Assembly (NCBI GenBank): GCA_964511535.1
Contig: CAZEFW010000190.1
Span: 1-15,837, forward strand
DNA from: CAZCFB01 sp964511535
GTDB taxonomy: Bacteria; Myxococcota_A; Polyangia; GCA-2747355; CAZCFB01
Length of the DNA: 15,837 nt
Reading direction: 5' to 3'
Shown here: piece after piece, positions 1-6,419 of the stretch
How the letters are laid out: every line of letters begins with the position of its first letter
How positions within the stretch are numbered: the stretch's first letter is position 1
Program-made: the position numbers and the translations under genes
Notes under the pieces: model-generated
Database searches by the model: none
Told to the model about the DNA's origin: nothing
What the model saw: only the letters and a program-made list of their open reading frames with translations

Positions 1-156
1 CCACCCACAACCCCACAACAGCCGCGACCGGGCGAGCGCAGCGAGCACGGAGCGGGCAAACAGGTCCCCGGGAAGCTGGAGCTCGGCGCGGCCCGGGCAT
101 GGCGCAACGACATCACACCAACGCCCCACCCCACACCACCCCCCGCTACACCCCCG
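1..156. other. Non-coding edge, no gene recognised
   Basis: This stretch lies downstream of the minus-strand lipoprotein gene. It is strongly C-rich and poor in G between about 97 and 155. I see no convincing ORF, RNA gene or hairpin followed by a T-run. A gene reaching in from the left cannot be excluded, but nothing here supports one. Confidence 0.5.
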
Positions 157-1443
157 TCAGCCCACCTCGGGGTTCTTCAGACACACCGCCACCTCGAGGA
201 TGATGTACAGCAGCGCGCGCTCCTGGGGCAGCAGCTTGGCGCCGGTGCTCTTTTTGCCCTCGGTGTGGTAGGTGGAGAACAGGATTCGACCGCAGCCGTA
301 GGGGTAGCTCACCGTGGCCGGCTTGATGCCGTTGCTTGGCGTCTGCGCCAGGATCCAGGCCTTGGGCAGCACGTCGTGGGGCTTCTGGTCCGGCCCCGGC
401 GCCTTGAGCTTGGTCACCGAGTCGACGATGGTGAAGGAGTCCTCCAGGGTGAAGCTGGTGATCCCCTGGGCCGCCAGCCACGCCTTGAGGTCCTTCTCCT
501 GCACGATGGCCGGCGCGTCGTAGGAGCTGGTGAGCTCCGCCGAGCCGAGGGTGCCGCTCTGGCCCACCCACTTGATGAAGTTGGGCAGGATCAGGTGCAG
601 CAGGTCGTACTGGTAGTCCGTGACATACAGCCGCCCGCCCGCCTTGATCCACTTGAGCAGGTTCTCCTTGACCTTCTTGTAGGTGAAGTAGCCGTCGAGC
701 CAGTCGCTGTCGCAGGGCACGAAGATGATGTTGTACTTCTTCATCTCGTCGTAGTCGGTCAGCAGCTTGGAGGGCGCCGCCGGCGTGCACTTCTGCTTGG
801 GCGGGATGAGCGAGATGACCTCGCACTTGTAGTAAGCGAAGCTCTGGCTGTCCTTGACCAGCCCTCCCTTGGCGTTGACCTGGCCCAGGCCGAGCTTGGC
901 CAGCGAGCGCTCGATGTCGTCCCAGGCGCCGTCGAGCACCGCCATCTTCGGGATGAAGTCGTTCTTGGCGGCGTCCCGCTTGCCCGGCAGCGTGGTCAGC
1001 CCCACCGGGATGCCGTAGCTGCCCGCGGGCACGGTGACCTCCCGCGCGCGGCGGAAGGCGCCCTTCTGCACCACGATGATCCACTTGCCCTTGTAGGGCA
1101 GCTCCAGGGAGAAGGTGCCGTCCGCCTTGGATCGCGCGTTGGGGGTGATCTTGGGCAGCTCGACGCACTTGTCGCAGTACACGCCATCCGGGATCGGCTT
1201 GGGCATCACGCCGGTGGCGTACACCAGGGCGCCCGAGATGGGCATCTTGCCGTTGGGGGCCACCACCTTGCCCGTCACGGTGACGGGGGTCGGCCGGTCC
1301 ACGGCAGGGCCAAGCTGGTCCGCCACGGCCTGGTCCCAACCGATGCCCTGATCCGGATCCTCCAGCGCGCTCTCCTCCACGCAGCCCAGGCCGAAGCAGG
1401 CCAGGACCAGCAGGCCCATGATCTTGGTGTTCACGTGGTTCAT
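157..1443 (-). CDS. Lipoprotein with carboxypeptidase-regulatory-like and GATase-like domains
   Basis: A 428-residue predicted lipoprotein of unknown role in the envelope. The N-terminus has a short hydrophobic stretch ending in a lipobox-like GLGC with Cys21; Gly at -3 is not the classical residue. Residues about 53-150 read as a beta-sandwich of the carboxypeptidase-regulatory / CarbopepD_reg type (TVTGKV...GALVYATG, then KADGTFSLELPYKG). Residues about 225-425 resemble a class-I glutamine-amidotransferase-like fold: strand YNIIFVPCDSD, then an LLKWIKAGGRLYVTDYQYD segment and PYGCGRILFSTYHTEG near the end. No complete catalytic triad is evident, so enzymatic activity is doubtful. The start at 1443 is preceded by a GGAAGGGAGAGTGGAG purine stretch and gives the signal sequence; longer in-frame extensions run antisense to the neighbouring gene. 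It is divergent from the crotonase gene with 60 bp between them. The domain calls are by eye. Confidence 0.8.
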   Translation of the reverse strand: MNHVNTKIMGLLVLACFGLGCVEESALEDPDQGIGWDQAVADQLGPAVDRPTPVTVTGKVVAPNGKMPISGALVYATGVMPKPIPDGVYCDKCVELPKITPNARSKADGTFSLELPYKGKWIIVVQKGAFRRAREVTVPAGSYGIPVGLTTLPGKRDAAKNDFIPKMAVLDGAWDDIERSLAKLGLGQVNAKGGLVKDSQSFAYYKCEVISLIPPKQKCTPAAPSKLLTDYDEMKKYNIIFVPCDSDWLDGYFTYKKVKENLLKWIKAGGRLYVTDYQYDLLHLILPNFIKWVGQSGTLGSAELTSSYDAPAIVQEKDLKAWLAAQGITSFTLEDSFTIVDSVTKLKAPGPDQKPHDVLPKAWILAQTPSNGIKPATVSYPYGCGRILFSTYHTEGKKSTGAKLLPQERALLYIILEVAVCLKNPEVG

Positions 1444-1503
1444 GTCTCCACTCTCCCTTCCGTTCCCCCGGGCTCGCGGTACCATGGGGTCCGCGAGGTG
1501 AAG

Positions 1504-2256
1504 ATGGATAATTACCAGGTGGATCGTCAAGAGGGAATCGCCACGGTGACCCTGAGCCGCGGCAAGGTCAACGCGCTGGACGAGGCGCTGGTGGTGTCGC
1601 TGGCGGAGCTGTTCGACGCGCTGGGCAAGGACCCGGACGTGCGGGCGGTGCTGCTCACCGGGCGCGGGGCGTTTTTCTCCTTCGGCTTCGACGTGCCGGG
1701 GTTCCTGCCCTACAGCCGGCAGGCGTTTCTGAATTACCTGGAGCGGTTCACCGGGCTGTACCGGCAGCTGTTCACCCTGCCCAAGCCGCTGGTGGCGGCC
1801 ATCAACGGCCACGCCGTCGCCGGCGGGTTCATGCTTGCCACGGCCTGCGATGAGCGGCTGATGGTCAGCGGCAAGGCGCGCATCTCGCTCAACGAGATCA
1901 CCTTCGGCGCCAGCCTGCTGGCCGGGTCGCTGGTGATGCTGCGCAGCTGGGTTGGCGGGCGCGTTGCCCAGCGCATCGCCTACGACGGCGCCATGTACAG
2001 CGCGGAGCAGGCCGCCGGGATGGGGCTGGTGGACGCGGTGGTGGATCCGGCGGACCTGCTGGAGCGCGCCCTGGACCGGGCACGGGCGCTGGGCAGCCGC
2101 GACGCGCGAGCCTTCGCCGGCATCAAGGCGCTGCTGCGGCAACCCCTGGCGCGGGAGATGGCCCGGCTGGAGCCGGAGTCCAACGCCGCTTTCACCGAGG
2201 TCTGGTATTCGGAGGCGACCCGGGCGCAGCTGCGGAAGATCGAGATCCGCGGCTGA
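1504..2256 (+). CDS. Enoyl-CoA hydratase/isomerase (crotonase) family, probably isomerase type
   Basis: A 250-residue protein, the usual length for the crotonase fold, acting on acyl-CoA thioesters in the cytoplasm. The oxyanion-hole regions are present: FFSFGFDV near residue 60, and NGHAVAGGFMLATACDERL. Where enoyl-CoA hydratases carry the first catalytic Glu (Glu144 of rat hydratase), this protein has Met. The second acid is retained in SLNEITFG. This one-glutamate arrangement, and the LNE-x-x-x-G motif itself, match delta3,delta2-enoyl-CoA isomerases such as ECI1, which shift the double bond of unsaturated fatty acids so that beta-oxidation can proceed. The start is the ATG after a GAGGTGAAG ribosome-binding site. 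The gene stands alone and converges with the ERG2-like gene 16 bp downstream. Family membership is certain; the isomerase subtype is inferred. Confidence 0.88.
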   Translation: MDNYQVDRQEGIATVTLSRGKVNALDEALVVSLAELFDALGKDPDVRAVLLTGRGAFFSFGFDVPGFLPYSRQAFLNYLERFTGLYRQLFTLPKPLVAAINGHAVAGGFMLATACDERLMVSGKARISLNEITFGASLLAGSLVMLRSWVGGRVAQRIAYDGAMYSAEQAAGMGLVDAVVDPADLLERALDRARALGSRDARAFAGIKALLRQPLAREMARLEPESNAAFTEVWYSEATRAQLRKIEIRG

Positions 2257-2272
2257 GGCGCGGCGCGCTGGT

Positions 2273-2836
2273 TCAGATCTTGCCCTTGAGCAGCGAGCGC
2301 ACGGTGAGCCCGCCGTAGGTCAGCACCGTGCGGGCGATGGCGCTGTAGTCCAGGGTGGAGAGGAACGCGTCGGCCAGCCCGAAGGGCAGCATGGCCGGGA
2401 TCGGCCCGCGGGCGTACTCCAGCATCCATGCCGCGTCGGGCAGGCGGTACGCCTTGGTCTTGCCCGAGCCGAGCACGGCCCAGTCGCCGGGCCGGTAGAC
2501 CGTCTTTTCGGTCTCGCCCTCCAGGTAGCACCACATGTCGCCGGCGATCATGAAGTCGTGCACCTCGGCGGCGTAGCGGCCCGAGTGTCCCTCGGTGCCG
2601 ATGGCCGAGCCGAACAGGATGATGTACTCGCTCAACGACGCGTGCATCAGGGTGAGCTGCCCCATGGCGCCGCCCGCGTTGTTGAAGATCCAGCGGCGGG
2701 GGCCGTCGTAGACATGCTCGGGGTAGCGGGCGACCACCGCGTCGCACACGCGGTCGAAGGCCTGCTCCATGTCGGGGGCGCCCACGCCCTGCTGGGCGCA
2801 GCCGTGAAGCACTTCGGGGTCGAATATGTATGCCAT
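2273..2836 (-). CDS. ERG2 / sigma-1 receptor family protein (sterol C8-isomerase-like)
   Basis: A 187-residue protein clearly of the ERG2/sigma-1-receptor cupin-like family. Fungal ERG2 moves the sterol double bond from delta-8 to delta-7; sigma-1 receptor is the animal ligand-binding relative. Visible family blocks are WIFNNAGGAMG (49-59), HASLSEYIILFG (65-76), GTEGHSGRYAAE (80-91), KTVYRPGDW (111-119), WMLEYARGPIP (137-147) and FSTLD-like FLSTLD (158-163). By my recalled alignment, the two acidic pocket residues of sigma-1 (Asp126 and Glu172) correspond to Asp94 and Glu140 here. The N-terminal membrane helix of eukaryotic members is absent, while the C-terminal amphipathic helices (147-183) are kept, suggesting a peripheral membrane protein. 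The chosen ATG follows GGAGGAG; an upstream in-frame ATG lacks such a site. It is the last gene of a minus-strand cluster behind the DksA-like gene (31-bp gap). The sterol substrate is inferred. Confidence 0.9.
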   Translation of the reverse strand: MAYIFDPEVLHGCAQQGVGAPDMEQAFDRVCDAVVARYPEHVYDGPRRWIFNNAGGAMGQLTLMHASLSEYIILFGSAIGTEGHSGRYAAEVHDFMIAGDMWCYLEGETEKTVYRPGDWAVLGSGKTKAYRLPDAAWMLEYARGPIPAMLPFGLADAFLSTLDYSAIARTVLTYGGLTVRSLLKGKI

Positions 2837-2839
2837 GGT

Positions 2840-2846
2840 CTCCTCC
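2840..2846 (-). promoter_or_regulatory. Ribosome-binding site of the ERG2-like gene
   Basis: GGAGGAG on the minus strand, three bases before the ATG at 2836 (five if GGAGG alone is the core). It decides the start against the in-frame ATG ten codons upstream. Confidence 0.7.
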
Positions 2847-2867
2847 GGGGACTGGCAGGCTACCACA

Positions 2868-3233
2868 TCAGCGGCGGTCCGCGCCCCGCTGGCAGGCGAG
2901 GCAGAACGGCGACTCGGGGCGGGCGGTCAGCCGCTTGAGCCCGATCGGCTCGTCGCACTTGCGGCAGTAGCCGTAGTCGCCGGTCTTGACGGCGGCCAGC
3001 GCGGTCCGACACTGCTCCAGCCGCGCGCGCTGATTGCGCCGGGTCGCCTGCGTCATGGCCTGCTGCTGCATGGCGTCCATGCGGCTCAGGCGACCCACTC
3101 TGGACTGGTCCAGCTGCACCGTGTCGGCGGCGTCTGCGCTGGCGGCCAGGGCGTGCTTCAGCTCGCCCTCCAGATCCGCCAGCTGCGCGGCCAGCTGCTC
3201 CACCTGGGGTTCGGTGAGCTCCTGCTCGGCCAT
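2868..3233 (-). CDS. DksA/TraR-family C4 zinc-finger protein
   Basis: A 121-residue protein of the TraR/DksA superfamily, whose members reach into the secondary channel of RNA polymerase and modify initiation, often with ppGpp. The first 80 residues are helical and look like the coiled-coil arm. They contain the block VQLDQSRVGRLSRMDAMQ (39-56), typical of a short DksA-like subfamily. The C-terminus carries a C4 zinc finger with CRKC (Cys90, Cys93) and CLAC (Cys111, Cys114). E. coli DksA is about 150 residues, so this is a short version, and I do not see the canonical DxxDxA coiled-coil tip. The start codon lies 3 bases after the stop of the upstream kinase gene, with no strong ribosome-binding site, which points to translational coupling. 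The family is secure; actual RNA-polymerase activity is inferred. Confidence 0.9.
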   Translation of the reverse strand: MAEQELTEPQVEQLAAQLADLEGELKHALAASADAADTVQLDQSRVGRLSRMDAMQQQAMTQATRRNQRARLEQCRTALAAVKTGDYGYCRKCDEPIGLKRLTARPESPFCLACQRGADRR

Positions 3234-3236
3234 GAC

Positions 3237-4010
3237 CTAGCGGTTGGCCTTGAGGATGTCGGCCACGTTGATGCCGTGCTCGTAGTGGCTGATCTGCTTG
3301 GCGATGATCGCCTCGGACACGCCGTGGCTGTTGCGCCGGGCCAGCTCCTTGGCGTTGAACTTCCAGGGGGTGTTCGGCTCGCGGATCTTGATCTTGTAGC
3401 CGTTCTCCAGCGCCGACTCGACGTAGGCGCGGGCCTCCCAGGCGCGGGTCATGGTGTTGTCCACGATGATCGGGCCCTTGCCCTTGCGCGCGGCGGTGTC
3501 GGCGCGCTTCTGGTTCCAGCCGTGGGCCTTGCCCAGCTTCTTGACGTCGAACTTGTAGACGCCCTTCTTCATGAAGAAGTCGTCCGTGCTGTAGACCGGG
3601 GCGCCCGGGGCGAGCTTGCGGGCCAGGGTCGACTTGCCAGAGCCGCTGCAGCCACGCAGCAGGAACATCACGTTCTTGGCGTCCACTGTCCGGGTGCGGA
3701 AGCGGGCCTTCTTGCCCTTGCCCTTGCCCCTGGCCTTGCCCACGGCGCTCTTCATCAGCACCTTGCCGGTCTTGAGGTTGTGCAGCACGCGCCCGCCGTC
3801 AGCGCGCTTGACATAGATCCGATACGGCTTGGCGTTGCGCACCTTGCCGCCCTTGCCGCGGGTGCCGCGCATCTGCACCGTGGCCTCCGCGCCCGAAGCG
3901 AAGGTGGCCTTGAAGGTGTAGGTGCCAGGCCTGGCCCGGGCAGCGGGGGCCGCCAGGATCAGTGCTGAGAGGGTCACGGCCTGAATGATGCTGCGGGTCG
4001 TCTTGTTCAT
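3237..4010 (-). CDS. Exported P-loop kinase-like protein (N4BP2L1-type AAA_33)
   Basis: A 257-residue two-part protein. Residues 1-27 form a Sec signal peptide (basic start, hydrophobic core, AAPAARA cleavage region). Residues about 28-110 form a very basic stretch of unknown fold with a Lys/Gly/Arg-rich tail (GKARGKGKGKK). Residues 114-254 are a P-loop kinase: Walker A GCSGSGKST (120-128), STDDFF (141-146), IIVDNT (181-186), EPNTPWKFN (211-219), ELARRNSHGVS (222-232) and YEHG (243-246). The order and wording of these blocks closely resemble, from memory, the kinase domain of human N4BP2L1/N4BP2, related to polynucleotide kinases. The start is supported by GGAGGAGAGA directly upstream. An ATP-using kinase behind a signal peptide is odd, because the periplasm normally lacks ATP. 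It is the first gene of a cluster with the DksA-like and ERG2-like genes. The substrate is unknown. Confidence 0.85.
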   Translation of the reverse strand: MNKTTRSIIQAVTLSALILAAPAARARPGTYTFKATFASGAEATVQMRGTRGKGGKVRNAKPYRIYVKRADGGRVLHNLKTGKVLMKSAVGKARGKGKGKKARFRTRTVDAKNVMFLLRGCSGSGKSTLARKLAPGAPVYSTDDFFMKKGVYKFDVKKLGKAHGWNQKRADTAARKGKGPIIVDNTMTRAWEARAYVESALENGYKIKIREPNTPWKFNAKELARRNSHGVSEAIIAKQISHYEHGINVADILKANR

Positions 4011-4013
4011 TCT

Positions 4014-4020
4014 CTCCTCC
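4014..4020 (-). promoter_or_regulatory. Ribosome-binding site fixing the kinase start with its signal peptide
   Basis: GGAGGAG on the minus strand, three bases before the ATG at 4010 (five if GGAGG alone is the core). It supports translation from the start that includes the signal peptide, rather than from an internal Met ahead of the kinase domain. Confidence 0.7.
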
Positions 4021-4102
4021 GGTGGGCCCCTGTAGTGCAAGGCCGGTGCCGGAAAAAAGCGCAATGATTTCGTCAGGACCTGTCCGATATCTGGAGGATC
4101 GG

Positions 4103-4120
4103 CGGCTGCGGCGGCAGCCG
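4103..4120 (-). terminator. Stable hairpin after the endopeptidase gene, no T-run
   Basis: A perfect 7-bp GC-rich stem (CGGCTGC / GCAGCCG) with a 4-base loop lies about 11 bases past the stop of the MepA-like gene. No T-run follows on the minus strand, so it could be a weak or factor-assisted terminator or simply an mRNA 3'-end hairpin. The whole gap to the kinase gene is 120 bp, leaving room for a separate kinase promoter, though I cannot pick one out. Confidence 0.3.
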
Positions 4121-4130
4121 GTTGTGGGGG

Positions 4131-4892
4131 CTACTGCCCCTTGAGCGCCTTGCAGTACGCCGCAGTGGGGGGCGGCATCGGGTGCTTCTCCTTGCGGAAG
4201 CGCACGTGCAGGTGATCCATGTGCTTGGGCCAGTGCAGCACCAGGCCCTTCATCTTTTTGGACGGGTACTGGAAGATCAGGTCCAGCATCTTGGGCGGGT
4301 ATCCGCTCTCCACCGCGTGGTCGATGAGCAGCTTCTGGATCTTGCGATCCACGAAGATGAACTCGGTGTCGCAGGTGTTGACCAGGGACTTGACCAGGAA
4401 CCAGGTCCTGGCGGCGTCCACCGTGCGGACGGTATCCGACGAGATGCGGTCGACCTTGTTCAGGATCACCGGGATGTCAACATCGCGGCCGTCCACATGC
4501 GACGAGTGGTTCGGCAGCGGGCCGCCCCCCTTCTTGCTCATGTCCCGGATGATCACCGGCATGGCCTCGGGGTAGGTGGCCTTGTACATGGCCATGATGC
4601 GCGACAGGTTGTACACCGCCAGGCGGGTACCCCAGGCGCGGCTCTCGTTGGCCAGCACGTAGCCGTCGCCCGGATCCAACTTCACCAGCTTGAACCGTTT
4701 GCCGCGGTACTTGTTCTTGCGGAAGGCGCGGCCCACGCGGGTCCAGTGGCTGCCCTGGTTCTGGCGCACCACGTAGGTCTTGCCCTGGGCATGTGCGGGC
4801 GCCGGGGTGGCGAGGGCGCCCAGGACCATGATCCCCGCCGCCGCAAGCAGCGCCAGCCGCGGTGCCTTACTGTCTCTCAACGAAGCGCTCAT
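4131..4892 (-). CDS. MepA-like penicillin-insensitive murein endopeptidase (M74/LAS type)
   Basis: A 253-residue predicted periplasmic zinc peptidase that would cleave peptide cross-links in peptidoglycan. A signal peptide covers residues about 1-36 (hydrophobic LALLAAAGIMVLGALA, cleavage near APAHAQ). The LAS-type metal site is visible: HxxGRDVD with His132 and Asp139, and the C-terminal HLH pair in MDHLHVRF with His229 as probable third ligand. WGTRLAV and the N-H-S-S-H-V-D-G run fit the MepA family. The ATG at 4892 gives the best signal peptide, but GGAGGAG abuts it too closely; ATGs at 4901 and 4904 are alternatives without a good upstream site, and initiation may be leaderless or weak. 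It diverges from the GH5 gene only about 22 bp away and is followed by the kinase cluster after 120 bp. The family is fairly certain; bond specificity is inferred. Confidence 0.85.
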   Translation of the reverse strand: MSASLRDSKAPRLALLAAAGIMVLGALATPAPAHAQGKTYVVRQNQGSHWTRVGRAFRKNKYRGKRFKLVKLDPGDGYVLANESRAWGTRLAVYNLSRIMAMYKATYPEAMPVIIRDMSKKGGGPLPNHSSHVDGRDVDIPVILNKVDRISSDTVRTVDAARTWFLVKSLVNTCDTEFIFVDRKIQKLLIDHAVESGYPPKMLDLIFQYPSKKMKGLVLHWPKHMDHLHVRFRKEKHPMPPPTAAYCKALKGQ

Positions 4893-4898
4893 CTCCTC

Positions 4899-4920
4899 CA
4901 TCATATCAATTGCTATGATG
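4899..4920. promoter_or_regulatory. Near-perfect palindrome between divergent genes, candidate operator
   Basis: CATCATA (4899-4905) and TATGATG (4914-4920) are exact inverted repeats flanking an 8-base centre that is itself built on CAATTG. Only one base pair of the 11-base half-sites breaks the symmetry. It is AT-rich against a GC-rich background and lies exactly where the MepA-like and GH5 genes diverge. The TATGAT elements on each strand also resemble -10 hexamers. Part of the symmetry arises because each strand carries ATGATG, a candidate start for each gene, so chance is a real alternative. Confidence 0.4.
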
Positions 4921-6330
4921 CGGGTCATGTATCGGGCCATTTCTGCTTTGACGGTGCTGGTGACCCTGCTGTTCACCGGGGGCGGCTGCCAGGAGGAGCC
5001 TGCGGCCATGCCCGCTCCGCCGGTGCGCGCCGAGGGTGGCATCCTGCAGGATCTCGCCGGGCGCCAGGTGATCCTGCGCGGCATCAACGCCAGGGTGGAC
5101 GGCATCTTCGACGTCACCTTCGATGACGGGCGGGTCCCTCTGGAAAAGATCCCGCCGCTGTCGGGCGAGGACTGCCGGTTCATCGGCGCGGAGCTCGGCT
5201 TCAACCTGCTGCGCTTGCCCGTGAACTGGAGCGGCATCGAGCCGAAGAAGGGCCAGTACAGCGAGGCCTACTTCGCCCGGGTGGAGCAGGTGATCCGGCG
5301 ATGCCACGCCCACGGCGTCTACACCCTGATCGATCTGCACCAGGACGCGTGGTCCAAGGAGATCGGCGAGGACGGCGCTCCGCTGTGGGCCATCGTGCCC
5401 CCGCCGACCAAGCTGCTGCAGGGGCCGCTGAAGGACCTGGAGCAGCGCCGCATGAGCGCCCAGGTGCTGGCCGCGTTCAAGTCGTTCTTCGAGGACGCCG
5501 CCGGGCTGCAGCAGGCGTACGCCGACATGGCCGGCGCGTTGATGCGGCGCATGAGGGCGGTGCCCGGCGTGGTGGGCCTCGAGCTGATGAACGAGCCGGT
5601 GCTCTTCTCGGGCAACAGCCAGCTCGACGCGTTCCACGCCGAACTGGGCCGCTCCCTGCGACGCAGCCTGCCGGAGCTGAGCCTCTATTTCGAGCCCAAC
5701 AGCATGCGCAACCAGACCGACGAGATGGCGGTGAGCACCCCCTTCCCGCTGAAGAACGGCGTCTACGCGCCCCACATCTACACCGGCGTCTTTCTGGGCA
5801 ACTGGAAGAGCGGCGACGTGGCGCGGATCCGCAAGAGCGTCCAGGCGGCGCAGAAAGAGGCCACCGCCCACGGCGCCGCCCTGCTGGTGAGCGAGTTCGG
5901 GCATGACCCGAAGACCGCCCTGGGGCGCGAGTGGCTCACGGCCACGCTGGCGGAGCTGGACGCCGTGCGCGCCTCGTGGGCGCTGTGGCTCTACGAGGAG
6001 TACTCCCAGGGCAGCTGGGGGCTGTACGAGGCCGGACCCAACCACACCCGGGGCAAGCTGCGCAGCGACTACGCCAAGATCATCGCCCGGCCCTTCCCCG
6101 CCGCCCTCGCCGGTCGGCTGATCTCCAGCAGCTGGGACGCCGCGAGCCGCACGCTGACGGTGAAGTTCGACCGCGCGCGGACGGGTGAGCACCTGGTGAC
6201 GGCGCCGCGGCTGGCCTACCCGGCCGGCCCCAGGATCCGCTGCGGCGGCGCTCCGGTGACGGCGCGGAAGGTCCAGCCGGGACGGTTCGCCTTCTCTTGC
6301 CAGGGGGGCTCGTTCACCGTCTCCCCCTGA
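4915..6330 (+). CDS. GH5 endoglycoceramidase-like lipoprotein
   Basis: A 471-residue predicted lipoprotein glycosidase. The lipobox region LLFTGGGC has Cys25. Residues about 40-400 form a family-5 (beta/alpha)8 barrel: LRGIN, LLRLPVNWSGIEP, DLHQD (140-144), then D-G-A-P-L-W-A, which is characteristic of endoglycoceramidases, LMNEP with acid/base Glu227, PHIYTG, and SEFGHD with nucleophile Glu327, followed by WALWLYEE. Residues about 395-471 look like the C-terminal beta-sandwich of these enzymes. Endoglycoceramidases release the glycan from ceramide in glycosphingolipids; whether the target is prey, host or self lipid cannot be read here. Two in-frame starts, 4915 and 4927, both give a good lipoprotein signal and neither has a strong ribosome-binding site. 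The active site appears complete. The GH5 call is firm; ceramide specificity is a family-level inference. Confidence 0.87.
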   Translation: MMRVMYRAISALTVLVTLLFTGGGCQEEPAAMPAPPVRAEGGILQDLAGRQVILRGINARVDGIFDVTFDDGRVPLEKIPPLSGEDCRFIGAELGFNLLRLPVNWSGIEPKKGQYSEAYFARVEQVIRRCHAHGVYTLIDLHQDAWSKEIGEDGAPLWAIVPPPTKLLQGPLKDLEQRRMSAQVLAAFKSFFEDAAGLQQAYADMAGALMRRMRAVPGVVGLELMNEPVLFSGNSQLDAFHAELGRSLRRSLPELSLYFEPNSMRNQTDEMAVSTPFPLKNGVYAPHIYTGVFLGNWKSGDVARIRKSVQAAQKEATAHGAALLVSEFGHDPKTALGREWLTATLAELDAVRASWALWLYEEYSQGSWGLYEAGPNHTRGKLRSDYAKIIARPFPAALAGRLISSSWDAASRTLTVKFDRARTGEHLVTAPRLAYPAGPRIRCGGAPVTARKVQPGRFAFSCQGGSFTVSP

Positions 6331-6419
6331 GCCTCGCTCGCCACCGTCAGTCCGGTGCTCCATGGCCCCCCGGATGGTGTACTATCGCCAGGTGCGGCAA
6401 CGGCACGCGAGGAGAGGAC

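Noticed and set aside
146..1339. Long minus-strand frame overlapping the first lipoprotein, and the plus-strand frame from 265
   Set aside because: Both are shadows with repetitive Arg/Gly/Gln/His-rich or Val/Leu/His-rich products. The plus frame becomes a real protein only from the ATG at 1504.
1444..1503. Promoter pair in the divergent gap between the first lipoprotein and the crotonase gene
   Set aside because: The gap is GC-rich and I find no hexamer pair with acceptable spacing on either strand.
6342..6357. Small CACCG / CGGTG hairpin after the GH5 gene
   Set aside because: The stem is only 5 bp and no T-run follows, too weak to call a terminator.
4906..6363. A 485-codon minus-strand frame opposite the GH5 gene
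   Set aside because: It has no family features and a biased composition, while the plus strand encodes a complete GH5 active site.
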